Source of the DNA: Victivallis lenta
Lineage (GTDB): Bacteria > Verrucomicrobiota > Lentisphaeria > Victivallales > Victivallaceae
Assembly: GCF_009695545.1 (NCBI RefSeq)
Contig: NZ_VUNS01000012.1
Span: forward strand, 62,001 to 126,000
Direction: 5' to 3'
Length of the DNA: 64,000 nt
This document shows positions 1 through 8,146 of this stretch, in pieces (within the stretch, counting starts at the first letter, position 1; each line of letters begins with the position of its first letter). The notes beneath the pieces are model-generated. The model saw nothing but the letters and a program-made list of their open reading frames with translations, was not told where the DNA came from and did not search any database. Both the position numbers and the translations under genes were made by a program.

Positions 1-616
1 TGTTTATGGTCGTGTCCTGGGTGGAAGTGAGCCGTTCGGGCCCGTAGGGATAGGCTGGGAACGCGGTGGCCGTCTGTTTGATTGTTTCGTCTGAGCAGGC
101 GCCGTGCTCAATGGGGCGCCCGTTTCCGTGTTCGATGGAAATTAAGAGTCTGCCGGCGGGAAACCGCCGGTGCGGTTGGTTATCGTTGCAATGTGTTCTG
201 CCGTCCGGAGAGATTGGGCCGTTCCGCAGTTGCTCCACTTCGCTGGGGAGGCGGATTCCGGCATTTCCTTCAGTGCGGCGTTCGCCGAGGAATTTTATAC
301 CGTTCCCGCTCATTGTTCCACCGGATACGGGAGGTTCGGAGCCGAGCAGACTCTGCAATGATTTCTGCAACTGGCTGTCCAGGTTTCGGACGCGATACGC
401 TGGCGTATTGACGAGATTCAGGTTTTCGCCTGTGGTTTCCGGATAGATCGTCGGTTTTCCTGCGGCGGGTGCATGCAGCCCGAGGAGAACATTGCCATGG
501 AATATACGGCACCGGATCGGATGGAATGGAGCGCAGCTTTCCTGGGCCCAAGGTCTGAGTCTGGGGAAGTTGAAAGATTCGCGGGTCAGCTGTCCCGCGC
601 GGTTGCGGTTATCCAT
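1..616 (-). CDS. Hypothetical protein, 3' part beyond left edge
   Basis: An open frame of 205 codons begins at an ATG at 616 and runs without a stop to the left edge, so only the N-terminal part is visible. It starts 8 bases after the stop of the GH87-like gene on the same strand, with a GGAAG-like ribosome site upstream, which fits a downstream operon gene. Codon third positions are moderately GC-rich, like the neighbouring gene. I see no signal peptide, membrane helix or recognisable domain. The N-terminal third is rich in Arg, Pro and Asn, so a later start is possible. No function is proposed; it could also be a long chance frame. Confidence 0.45.
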   Translation of the reverse strand, partial: MDNRNRAGQLTRESFNFPRLRPWAQESCAPFHPIRCRIFHGNVLLGLHAPAAGKPTIYPETTGENLNLVNTPAYRVRNLDSQLQKSLQSLLGSEPPVSGGTMSGNGIKFLGERRTEGNAGIRLPSEVEQLRNGPISPDGRTHCNDNQPHRRFPAGRLLISIEHGNGRPIEHGACSDETIKQTATAFPAYPYGPERLTSTQDTTIN

Positions 617-624
617 AGGATGTC

Positions 625-2325
625 TCACTTCCGGTTTTGGATTTGAAACGTTTGAGGAGAACGCTGACGCAGCGGCGCACCTCCCTTTAACTCGAAGGAA
701 CAGTTTTCCAGCAGGATTTCGCCGACAGCCTGTGGAAATACGTCTATACCAAAGTCGCCGACACCATCAAACTGGACATTCCGCAGTATGATGTTCTGAA
801 GACGGCTTTCGCCATTGCTGATGGAGATTCCGGCCGCCGAACTGTCCCGTACAGTGACATCCTCGAGGAGGATCGTACCGGAGATGTCCCGTTTGGCCGC
901 CTGAAAGAAAATTCCACCGTAGGGGCGATTGCCCCAGAACCAGCCGCCGCACCGCTCAAGAAGCAGGTTTTTCACAACGGTTGTTCCACCAAAAGGCCAG
1001 GCATCGAACTGTGAAGAGAGATTGAGGCCGCTGTCAGTCAGAGTGTCGCGTCCGAGGCAGTTTTCGATCCGGTTATCGACACCTCCGAAGATCGCGAAGC
1101 AGCGGGCGCGCCACGGCGCTTCCGCCATACAGTTGCGGTAGACGTTTCCAGTGCAGGGGCCGAGACCGTGCGGTGCGGACCAGATTGCAAAGGCATCGTC
1201 TCCGGTTCCCCGAGCATGACAATTTTCGACCACGGCATTCCGAGTTCCGGCACAGAGATTCACCGCGTCTGCGAATACGTTACGGAATCGACAGTTGCGT
1301 ACGGTTAGATTCTCCGAGACCGGCTCGTTGTCACGTCCGGACCAGAGGCCGACCTGAGTTTTCTCGATCCAGAGATTTTCGACGAGAGATCCGTTCCCCC
1401 AGGTTCCCCAGAGCGCAAACTCTTCATCTTTTCGGCAGGTGCCGTCGCCGAAAATCGAAAAATCCCGCAAAACGCTCGTTCCGAGCACACCGAATCCGAT
1501 GCCGGGACTCCTGACGGTAAGGTCGCTGCGGCGGTTGAGGATGGTTGAATACCACATCCCGGCTCCTTGAATCATGACGGATCTGACCCGAAACCCCCGG
1601 CTTGTCCGAAACTCGCCCGGCGGCAGATAAAGAGTTTTTCCCGTCGTTTCCGCCTGGGTCAGCGCGCGCTGGAATGCTTCCGTATCGTCCTGTATGCCAT
1701 CTCCTATTGCACCGAAGTCGTGAACTGAGAGTGATCCTGCGGGCTGAGGAAGCGGGGGGGGGACTTGTTCCAATTCAATCAGATCGATGATGTAGAAGAG
1801 CGCCGTGTCTTCTGAATCCTTCTGGAGCCGTATCTTTGCTCCGGCCGGAATTTCGCCGACCAGGGCGCGGGTTTCGTCGAAGAAGTGAAACGAAGTTCCG
1901 CCGGGGAATTTGAGTGCGGCCGGGTCGTTGACTGGTTCGGACTCCCTGCCGTAGAGCCAGGCATGGCGACTGGTCAACGAAAGATCCCGGCGGTGTTTGC
2001 CGTCGACATACAGACTCAACGTGCATTCGATCCCGCCGCCGCCGGGCGCGTCCGGAATTGCGTAGCGGATTACGATGGCATTTGTCTGCGCCGGCACAGT
2101 GAATTCGACATAATCTTCCGTCCGGTTCAGTTTTACGCCGCGACGTCCGACACATTCCGAAGCGAAGGTTCCGGCTTTTCGAGAGGGGCCGATCACTTTG
2201 GCGTTGGTTGTACCGTCCTCGGCCTGAAGGGTATACCAGGGAAAGGTTCCGTCGGGGATGGCGGCGGAAAGCTGCATGCCGATCATCGCAAAAACGGCAG
2301 GAAGAATCAAGTGGATCGGATTCAT
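625..2325 (-). CDS. Secreted CBM35 + right-handed beta-helix glycosidase, GH87 (alpha-1,3-glucanase/mycodextranase)-like
   Basis: Predicted exported polysaccharide hydrolase of 566 residues. Residues 1-22 form a signal peptide ending near LSAA. Residues about 30-190 resemble the CBM35-type carbohydrate-binding module found in GH87 enzymes (QAEDGTTNAKVIGPSR, then DYVEFTVPAQ). From about 200 a pectate-lyase-like right-handed beta-helix begins (VHDFGAIGDGIQDDTEAFQ). The GH87 acidic residues appear to be present: D353 in FADAVNL and the D376-D377 pair in GTGDDAFAIWS. Known GH87 enzymes cleave alpha-1,3-glucan; the actual substrate here is inferred. The ATG overlaps the end of the GntR-type regulator by 4 bases, so the two are translationally coupled. 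AAGGA lies 7 bases before the start. Another beta-helix glycosidase family remains possible. Confidence 0.75.
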   Translation of the reverse strand: MNPIHLILPAVFAMIGMQLSAAIPDGTFPWYTLQAEDGTTNAKVIGPSRKAGTFASECVGRRGVKLNRTEDYVEFTVPAQTNAIVIRYAIPDAPGGGGIECTLSLYVDGKHRRDLSLTSRHAWLYGRESEPVNDPAALKFPGGTSFHFFDETRALVGEIPAGAKIRLQKDSEDTALFYIIDLIELEQVPPPLPQPAGSLSVHDFGAIGDGIQDDTEAFQRALTQAETTGKTLYLPPGEFRTSRGFRVRSVMIQGAGMWYSTILNRRSDLTVRSPGIGFGVLGTSVLRDFSIFGDGTCRKDEEFALWGTWGNGSLVENLWIEKTQVGLWSGRDNEPVSENLTVRNCRFRNVFADAVNLCAGTRNAVVENCHARGTGDDAFAIWSAPHGLGPCTGNVYRNCMAEAPWRARCFAIFGGVDNRIENCLGRDTLTDSGLNLSSQFDAWPFGGTTVVKNLLLERCGGWFWGNRPYGGIFFQAAKRDISGTILLEDVTVRDSSAAGISISNGESRLQNIILRNVQFDGVGDFGIDVFPQAVGEILLENCSFELKGGAPLRQRSPQTFQIQNRK

Positions 2326-3440
2326 GAAACATCCTTTCCATTGAGATTGCGGATACTTTCACGTTCGATCAGCACCGGATCGATTCGGTATTCCCGCAGG
2401 GTCGGGGCGCCCCCCTCATAAATGATTTCCGTCACGGTCCGGCACAATTGGTCCACCGGGGTAATGAGGGTTGTGAGCTTTGGGCAGGTGTAACATTCGA
2501 TTCCGGCATGAGCGAGGGCGGTCACGATGCTGACATCGTCAGGGCAGTGCAGATTCAGTTCGTAAAGTGCGCGCAGTGTGCCGATTGCACCGGAAGTCGT
2601 GTCGACCACAAGCGCCGTCAGACGAGGATTTCTCCGCATGACTTCTAGGGTCTGGACATAGCCGCTTTCCATGGAGTCCTGCCAGTATTCGATTTTGCTG
2701 TCCGGCTGGATGATCGTGCGCCACGGCAGTTTGTAGTTGCGCGCGGCTTCCTTCAGTCCCCGGACGTTCTCCTGAAAGGCGAGGGTTGGCGGTTCGTTGT
2801 TGACGAGTCCGATACGGCGATGTCCGTTGCGCAATAATATTTCGAGTTTCTCGTAACCGGCGAGAAAGTGGTTGGCGTACACGCTGTGACAATTCCGGTA
2901 GAGTTCTACATGCTCGATTTTGCCGATGAACACAACCGGCAAGCCCAGACCGTTCAGGCGTTCGAGTATTGAGCGGCGCAGGGGAATACCGGCGATGAAG
3001 ATGACTGCCTGGATGTTGCTGTTTTGTTCTGTGAGTTTGAAGAGCAAGTCGAGTTCCGATTCCGGCTGAATCCGGAGGTGATTCAGCCGGAACCCCTGCT
3101 GCATTGCGATTCGCTCGAGGTGGTGGATCACGTTCCAGATTTCAAAGGAGAAGAAATCCGGATAGACCAGCAGAACTTCCCGCTGGGCTGTCGGCGTAAA
3201 GGCGGGGATCGCTACTGTATCGCGAGGCATCACGAACGTTCCACGGCCGACCTGCCGTGTGACGAGACCCTCCGTCTCAAGTTCCGCCAGAACTTTGCTC
3301 ATGGTAGCACGACTGAAGCCATATTGCTCGGCAAGTTTGCGTTCGGGAGGAAGCCGGGTCCCGACTTCAAGCGTCTGCAGATGCTTCCGCAGCGAAGCCT
3401 TCAATGCAACGGAAGATTGAGGTGAAAGCATCGATTCCAT
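2322..3440 (-). CDS. GntR-type regulator with LacI-like sugar-sensor domain
   Basis: A 372-residue transcription factor. Residues about 10-68 form a GntR winged helix (VGTRLPPERKLAEQYGFSRA, then MSKVLAELETEGLV). Residues about 85-370 resemble a periplasmic-binding-protein/LacI effector domain (FIAGIPLRRSIL, GHRRIGLVNNEPPTLAFQEN, ALVVDTTSGAIGTLRALYEL). It lies between the pseudopilin (18-base gap) and the GH87-like hydrolase (4-base overlap), so it probably senses a product of that enzyme and controls the operon. A palindrome at 4255-4268 upstream of the first operon gene is a candidate operator. The ligand cannot be read from the sequence. Confidence 0.85.
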   Translation of the reverse strand: MESMLSPQSSVALKASLRKHLQTLEVGTRLPPERKLAEQYGFSRATMSKVLAELETEGLVTRQVGRGTFVMPRDTVAIPAFTPTAQREVLLVYPDFFSFEIWNVIHHLERIAMQQGFRLNHLRIQPESELDLLFKLTEQNSNIQAVIFIAGIPLRRSILERLNGLGLPVVFIGKIEHVELYRNCHSVYANHFLAGYEKLEILLRNGHRRIGLVNNEPPTLAFQENVRGLKEAARNYKLPWRTIIQPDSKIEYWQDSMESGYVQTLEVMRRNPRLTALVVDTTSGAIGTLRALYELNLHCPDDVSIVTALAHAGIECYTCPKLTTLITPVDQLCRTVTEIIYEGGAPTLREYRIDPVLIERESIRNLNGKDVS

Positions 3441-3458
3441 ACTTCGGCCTCTTGAATT

Positions 3459-4211
3459 TTAATCTGCAAGTTCGATGGTAGTCCCGTTCGGATCACGGGC
3501 GCTATTGAACACCTTATATTTTCTCCGTCCGCTTTCTGCATGGCCGTCGTAAAAAAGCACATTCCCGCGCAGATTGTGATTCAGTCCGAAGCAGTCATAA
3601 GCCGCCATGAAATACTGGGTATAACCCTGATCACCCGTATACTGACAACTGTCGAAAGTTGTTACGAATTCCGATGCCGTGGTATTCTGAACGGTGTTGA
3701 GTTCGCTTTCCTGATCGCCTTCATTGGCGGCTTTGTAGCGGAAGGTGCCGGCATAGAACCAGTATGCGTTTTTGTTGTTGTTGTAGGCGGCCTCAATTCC
3801 GCGCTTGGCATAAGAGCGGGAGGAGTGATAGATTCCGTATGGATTGAGCGACGGACAACTGAGCATCCATTTTCGATTATCCTGCTGCTGAGGGAAATAC
3901 CCCAGATTGATCATCGCCAGCGTCCACGGCCCTTCCATAGTTCCAGTTCCCGGTTCCAGTGCGTTTAAGTCCGGGCCGTAGAGCCACCCGTCATAATCGT
4001 TGACGTATTGTGCATCGGCCAGGCCGATCTGCTTGAGATTGTTCAGGCAGGCGGTTGCATTCGCTCGGGCGCGCGCCTGGTTCAGCGCAGGCAGCAGTAT
4101 CGACGCGAGGATGGCAATTATCGCAATTACCACCAGCAATTCGATCAATGTAAATCTGCAGCCCTGGTTTCTTTCTGAATGGCAGGATCGTGGCGCAACG
4201 ATACATTTCAT
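3459..4211 (-). CDS. Type II secretion/type IV pilin-like pseudopilin with H-X9-DG C-terminus
   Basis: A 250-residue pseudopilin. A short leader (residues 1-19) precedes [18 protein letters not shown] and [12 protein letters not shown], the methylation-site and membrane helix of class III prepilins. Near the C-terminus the motif H-X9-DG is intact ([16 protein letters not shown]), a hallmark of the large PVC-bacterial family annotated DUF1559/H-X9-DG. The residue just before FTLIE is Arg, not the Gly normally required by prepilin peptidase; a Gly lies three residues before the Phe. AAGGAG stands before the ATG. It is the first gene of the pseudopilin-regulator-GH87 operon. The role is inferred as part of a secretion pseudopilus or surface fibre serving the downstream hydrolase. 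Confidence 0.88.
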   Translation of the reverse strand: MKCIVAPRSCHSERNQGCRFTLIELLVVIAIIAILASILLPALNQARARANATACLNNLKQIGLADAQYVNDYDGWLYGPDLNALEPGTGTMEGPWTLAMINLGYFPQQQDNRKWMLSCPSLNPYGIYHSSRSYAKRGIEAAYNNNKNAYWFYAGTFRYKAANEGDQESELNTVQNTTASEFVTTFDSCQYTGDQGYTQYFMAAYDCFGLNHNLRGNVLFYDGHAESGRRKYKVFNSARDPNGTTIELAD

Positions 4212-4597
4212 GATTCGCGGCTCCTTCTGATTGAGTTCTGTTACCGGATTGTAATTGGTTCAATCCAATTGGCGTTATTTAATTTTTTTTAAATTGGACT
4301 ATTCCTTTGTTGCTATTAATTATGAATGAAATTTCAGAAAAAGTCAAGCGTCAAAACGTAAAAAATACAAAATTGATCTCTTCGACGGATTTTACCATAA
4401 CTCAGAATTTTTTTTACGCTTGAAATATCGGGAAGTTGCTGGATTCTCAATTCGAGGCATTCACGGCTGTGAAACCAATATGCCCGCATGGTCAGCCATG
4501 GGATCTTACCCATTGAAGGGCATGATATCGTTTATTGGCACACAACAGACAATATGCCTGATTTGTTGAAGAAGTCCTGTGCTGTTATATTTTTCTG
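4212..4597. other. AT-rich intergenic region upstream of pseudopilin 1
   Basis: This 386-base stretch is markedly AT-rich compared with the rest of the window and holds no convincing gene. It contains runs of T and A, the TTGG/CCAA palindrome cluster just upstream of the minus-strand pseudopilin, and towards 4580 the start of the ankyrin remnant. It most likely carries the promoter and operator of the 4211-625 operon; I could not fix a clear -35/-10 pair. Confidence 0.5.
4255..4272. promoter_or_regulatory. Candidate operator: TTGG/CCAA palindromes
   Basis: TTGGTTCAATCCAA (4255-4268) is a 14-base imperfect palindrome that runs into a second one, CCAATTGG (4265-4272). A further AATTGG half-site lies at about 4292. 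They sit 44-61 bases upstream of the pseudopilin start, in the leader of the operon that encodes a GntR-type regulator. Assignment to that regulator is inference. Confidence 0.35.
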
Positions 4598-4895
4598 ATG
4601 TTGCTGAAACATGGGGCCTCCGTCAATTCCAGAGATAAAAAGGGGAGCGGAGTTGATACTGGGCAGTGGCACCCGGATCGACGCCTGCGACATTCTCGGG
4701 CAGACCGCACTGATGTACGCGGCGAAGCGCGGCAACCTCGAACTGGTCAGGCTGCTGCTGGCCGCCGGGGCGGACGCCTCTTTGAAGGATGTTTTCGGAA
4801 AAGATGCCCTTGTGCATGCCGGCAGCGAGAAAATCCGGGAGGCGATTTCCGCCTCCCGCGCCGTCTCCCCGCCGCAGGCATCCGCCCGGAAATGA
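4598..4895 (+). pseudogene. Frameshifted remnant of an ankyrin-repeat gene
   Basis: Two reading frames carry pieces of one ankyrin-repeat protein. From 4598 the first frame reads MLLKHGASVNSRDKKG, the end of one repeat. After a shift near 4640 another frame gives AELILGSGTRIDACD and then a full repeat (LGQTALMYAAKRGNLELVRL, then LLAAGADASLKD), followed by FGKDALVHAGS and a stop at 4895. Normal spacing would need about 20 more residues between the two pieces, so a deletion with frameshift is the simplest reading. No obvious ribosome site or N-terminal part is present. A short functional protein from the ATG at 4611 (94 residues) cannot be excluded. Confidence 0.6.
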
Positions 4896-4921
4896 CGGCT
4901 GTTGCTGCGTCTTACCGGACT

Positions 4922-6247
4922 TCAGGGTTTTGACTTCAGGCAGGAGTGTGCGTATTTCGCGGCCCCGGCGGCGGCTTCCTCCTTCGTTTCGCGTATTTCG
5001 AGCGGCAGTTCAAGTTGTTCTTCGAGACGGGCGCGGAGCGAGGCGCAGAGACGAAGCGCGTTGCCGGAGCCGGCAATCCGCCGCCGGCTCCGCAGGAGTT
5101 CCGGCGGCATCGGTTCCGCCAGCTGCCGGACGATGCCGTCGGCAAGGGCGGCGGCGAGGTTCGGCAGCGTGAAGTTGTCGAGCGTGATTCCGCCGATGCT
5201 GCCGCGCCGCTCCGGCGTGGAGCGTTCCCCGAGGAAGGAGGGGGCAACCCGGATTCCGGATTCCGGCGCGGCTTCGGAGGCGAGCACGTCGAGCCGGTCG
5301 AGCAGCTCGTTTTCTGGGAAGAGCGGCAGTCCGAGCGCGGAGAGAAAACCGTTCACGCTTTTGCCGAGCCAGCTCCAGGCCCGGCCGCCGCAGAGCGGAG
5401 CCGTCACCGCCAGCAGCCGGTTCCCCGGATACGGCCGCAGTTCGACGCCGGGCGCGGCGGGCGCGGCGGCGGCTTCGGCAGCGGTCAGCACGATGGAGAG
5501 CTGCGCCCCGGTTCCGATGGTCACAAATACTTCCCGCTCCGGGTCTTCGGAGCTTCCGGCGATTGATGCCTGATTGTCGCCGAGCGGTGTGAACACCGGA
5601 ATCCCGTCCGGCAGCGGCGCGAAACCGGCCGTCCTGCCGACCAGAGTCCCGAAAGGACACGGTGCCGGAAGAAGCTGTTCCGGGATGCCGAGCGCGGCGA
5701 GTGCCGCCCGGTTCCAGCCGCTGCTGGTCCGGTCGTAAATTCCCCACGACGCCGCGAAACTCGGGTCGATTCCGGCGCGGCTTTTCCCGGTCAGCCGCAT
5801 GGCGAGAAAACCGGCCGGAGTCGCGGCGTGCCGCCACCGGGCGAGTTCGCCGCTCCGGCGCAGAAAGCCGAGCGTGGTTCCGCCGAAGCCGTCCGCGAGC
5901 GGGAGGCCGCTTGCCGTTTGGAGGAGTTTGAGTTCGCCCGCTTCGGAGGCGCGCCGGTCCTGCCAGGTGATGACCGGAGAACACTCCGTTTCGTTCCGGA
6001 GCAGGATCGAGTGCATCTGCCCGGTGAGCCCGACGGCTTCGACTCCGGCCAGCTTCGCCACGGAAAACCGGTTCAGGAGTTTACGCACCGATTCGACGAG
6101 CGTCTCCATATCCTGCTCGGCCCGGCCCGGCGCGGCCGGGAGCGCCGCATGGTGGACGGCGGATTCCGCCCGGCTCTCCGCCGGTGTTGCCGGGTCATAC
6201 AGTACGGCGGCGGTTTTGGTGGTTCCGAGGTCGATTCCGAGTATCAT
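4922..6247 (-). CDS. FGGY-family carbohydrate kinase (sedoheptulokinase/xylulokinase-like)
   Basis: ATP-dependent sugar kinase of 441 residues. It opens with the phosphate-binding MILGIDLGTTKTAAVLYDP. Further family signatures are GLTGQMHSILL, VITWQDRRASE, LGDNQASIAGSSE and VTIGTGAQLSIV, in the order expected for the two actin-like FGGY domains. The GQMHS motif resembles sedoheptulokinase and xylulokinase branches. The start at 6247 is preferred over in-frame ATGs upstream because it matches the conserved N-terminus and has AGGAA 9 bases upstream. It lies 4 bases after the activase stop and is the last gene of the GRE1 operon, which suggests that the GRE pathway yields or uses a ketose or polyol that is phosphorylated. 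The substrate is unknown. Confidence 0.85.
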   Translation of the reverse strand: MILGIDLGTTKTAAVLYDPATPAESRAESAVHHAALPAAPGRAEQDMETLVESVRKLLNRFSVAKLAGVEAVGLTGQMHSILLRNETECSPVITWQDRRASEAGELKLLQTASGLPLADGFGGTTLGFLRRSGELARWRHAATPAGFLAMRLTGKSRAGIDPSFAASWGIYDRTSSGWNRAALAALGIPEQLLPAPCPFGTLVGRTAGFAPLPDGIPVFTPLGDNQASIAGSSEDPEREVFVTIGTGAQLSIVLTAAEAAAAPAAPGVELRPYPGNRLLAVTAPLCGGRAWSWLGKSVNGFLSALGLPLFPENELLDRLDVLASEAAPESGIRVAPSFLGERSTPERRGSIGGITLDNFTLPNLAAALADGIVRQLAEPMPPELLRSRRRIAGSGNALRLCASLRARLEEQLELPLEIRETKEEAAAGAAKYAHSCLKSKP

Positions 6248-6251
6248 CCGG

Positions 6252-7148
6252 TCAGTTCCTTTCGATTTGCAGGCCGGTTCCGGCGAGTTCCCGCTCGAAG
6301 CCGGCGACGGTTTCAGGAGACGGCGGCGGCACATTTTCCATCGGGCAGGGTTTGCCGAGCGCGCGGTATTTGGGGTCGCCGAAATGGTGGAACGGCAGGA
6401 CTTCGACCGCGAGCGGTTCCCCTTTCGCCCTGCGGCGGCTCCGGTTCAGCGTGTCGAGGATTCCGGCCATTGCGGAACGTTCTTCCGGCGCATCATTGCA
6501 GCCCGGCACGAACGGGATGCGGAGCAGCAGCGCATCGGCCTCTTCCGCCGCGCGGGCGAGATTGGCGAGCAGCGTGCCGAAGTCGCCGCCGGTACAGGCC
6601 CGGAACGTCTCCGCCGTGCCGGATTTCAGGTCGGCGATGACGAGATCCGCCTCGGAAACCAGGAGCGGGAAGGCCGCAGTCGCTGCGTTCGATTCGAAGG
6701 CGGTGTGGATTCCGTTCCGGCGCAGCGTGCGGAGCAGAGGCGCGAGCTCGGCGGCCTGAAGCGACGGTTCGCCGCCGCCGAAGGTGACGCCGCCGAAATC
6801 CCCCCAGTTTCCGGCGAGCGCCGCAAGTTCGGCGGCCAGCGCCTCCGGCGTCGTGTCGATGCCGCACCACTCGAGCGCCGGGTGGCGCAGGCGGCGGCAC
6901 GCCGTGTCGGGGCAGCTGCGGCACCGGGTTCGGTCGAGGATTTGTCCGTCGATTGCTCCGTGCGGACAGAAGCCGCCGAGCGTTTCTCCGGCGGCCCGTT
7001 CGGGGCGGAACAGGAGTTCGCCGCTCCCGGCGATGCTCTCCGGCGACGCGCACCAGCGGCAGGCGAGGTTGCATCCCTTCAGATAATAGATCCGGCGGTG
7101 CCCCGGCCCGTCCCGGCGGTCGGACCATCCCCGTGCGAAGAGTCTCAT
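6252..7148 (-). CDS. Glycyl-radical enzyme activating enzyme (radical SAM, PflA-like)
   Basis: 298-residue radical SAM protein that should install the glycyl radical on a partner GRE. The SAM cluster motif CxxxCxxC is in KGCNLACRWCASPE (C26, C30, C33). An inserted Cys-rich segment follows (CPHGAIDG, then RCRSCPDTAC), like the accessory Fe-S region of GRE dehydratase activases. The SAM-binding GG motif is VTFGGGEPSLQ, and the GRE-activase style ending is EVLPFHHFGDPKYRALGK. Its start overlaps the upstream GntR gene by 4 bases. It is the only activase in the window, and GRE1 is two genes upstream, so GRE1 is its obvious partner. Confidence 0.92.
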   Translation of the reverse strand: MRLFARGWSDRRDGPGHRRIYYLKGCNLACRWCASPESIAGSGELLFRPERAAGETLGGFCPHGAIDGQILDRTRCRSCPDTACRRLRHPALEWCGIDTTPEALAAELAALAGNWGDFGGVTFGGGEPSLQAAELAPLLRTLRRNGIHTAFESNAATAAFPLLVSEADLVIADLKSGTAETFRACTGGDFGTLLANLARAAEEADALLLRIPFVPGCNDAPEERSAMAGILDTLNRSRRRAKGEPLAVEVLPFHHFGDPKYRALGKPCPMENVPPPSPETVAGFERELAGTGLQIERN

Positions 7149-8146
7149 ATCGTGACGAGCTCCCCCGCAAAGCGTCTGACTTGTCCCGGCTCGCGCCCCT
7201 TGCGCTGCCGGCGGAGCGAATCGACCGCTTCCCGCGCCATGGCGTCGATCGGCTGGCGATAGCCTGTGACCGGAGTTCCCGGCACGGAGGGAGGGCGGTC
7301 CACGCAGTAGAGCCGCACGCCGGGCAGCGGTGCGCGGAACACGCTCTGCAGCAGCGGCGCGTTGACGCAGATGCAGGCGGCCGGTGCTGCCGCCGGGAAC
7401 GGCGGTAACGCGCCGCCGGTGCGCGGCAGCCGCACGATGTCGAAGGAGGTTCCGATCTTCTGCATGATGTCGAGAAAAGCGGCTTCGCGCTCGGCATTCG
7501 TGTCGACGTTGAGGTCGGACCGGGTCAGGAAACGGAAGTGTGCGGCGCCGTCCGCCGCCGCCTGTCCGATCAGGGCTTCGAGGGCGGCCCGGTTGTCGAG
7601 CCCGACGTAATCCGCGAACGGACCCGGCACGACCTGGTCGAAGAAGGTCATGTTCGCGCCGAGAATCCGGAGGCGTTCGAAGACGCGGAAATCGAACGAC
7701 CGGTCGGCCCCCCAGATGATCAGGTCCTTCACGCCGCGCGCGGCCATCTTGACCGCGATGGCGAGCTGCTCCCCGCCGGTGTCCGGCTCCGGGATGCCGA
7801 GCACGAGCAGCGCGTCGGCGGCGCGGGCGTGGCGGCTGACCGCCTCGACGAACCGGCCCGAGAAGTCGTGCGGCAGCGTCGTGATGAGCCCGATGCTTTC
7901 GAGCGGACCCGGGTGCGCCCGGAACGAATCGGCCACCCGGGTGCCGCGCGGCCGGTTCCGCAGGATGATTCCGGCCGCTTCGAGCTGATCGTAGGCGCGC
8001 CGCACGGTCACCCGGCTCGCGCCGGATGACTCCGCGAGTTCGCGTTCAGACGGCAGCTTCGCGCCGGGTTCGAACTGCCCGGAGAGAATTTCCCCGACGA
8101 TGAAGAGCCGGAGCTGCTCAGTCCGGTTCGGCTCCTGCTCCTTCAT
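7145..8146 (-). CDS. GntR-type regulator with sugar-binding-like C-terminal domain
   Basis: 333-residue regulator. A GntR winged helix occupies residues about 5-70 (GAKLPSERELAESSGASRVT and VRRAYDQLEAAGI). A degenerate LacI/PBP-like effector domain follows (IGLITTLPHDFSGRFVEAVS, VKDLIIWGADRS). The ATG at 8146 is preferred over the one at 8152 because AGGAG is 8-9 bases upstream and it makes a 4-base overlap with the GRE stop. The gene is embedded between GRE1 and its activase, which points to local control of the cassette by a substrate or intermediate. Confidence 0.85.
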   Translation of the reverse strand: MKEQEPNRTEQLRLFIVGEILSGQFEPGAKLPSERELAESSGASRVTVRRAYDQLEAAGIILRNRPRGTRVADSFRAHPGPLESIGLITTLPHDFSGRFVEAVSRHARAADALLVLGIPEPDTGGEQLAIAVKMAARGVKDLIIWGADRSFDFRVFERLRILGANMTFFDQVVPGPFADYVGLDNRAALEALIGQAAADGAAHFRFLTRSDLNVDTNAEREAAFLDIMQKIGTSFDIVRLPRTGGALPPFPAAAPAACICVNAPLLQSVFRAPLPGVRLYCVDRPPSVPGTPVTGYRQPIDAMAREAVDSLRRQRKGREPGQVRRFAGELVTI

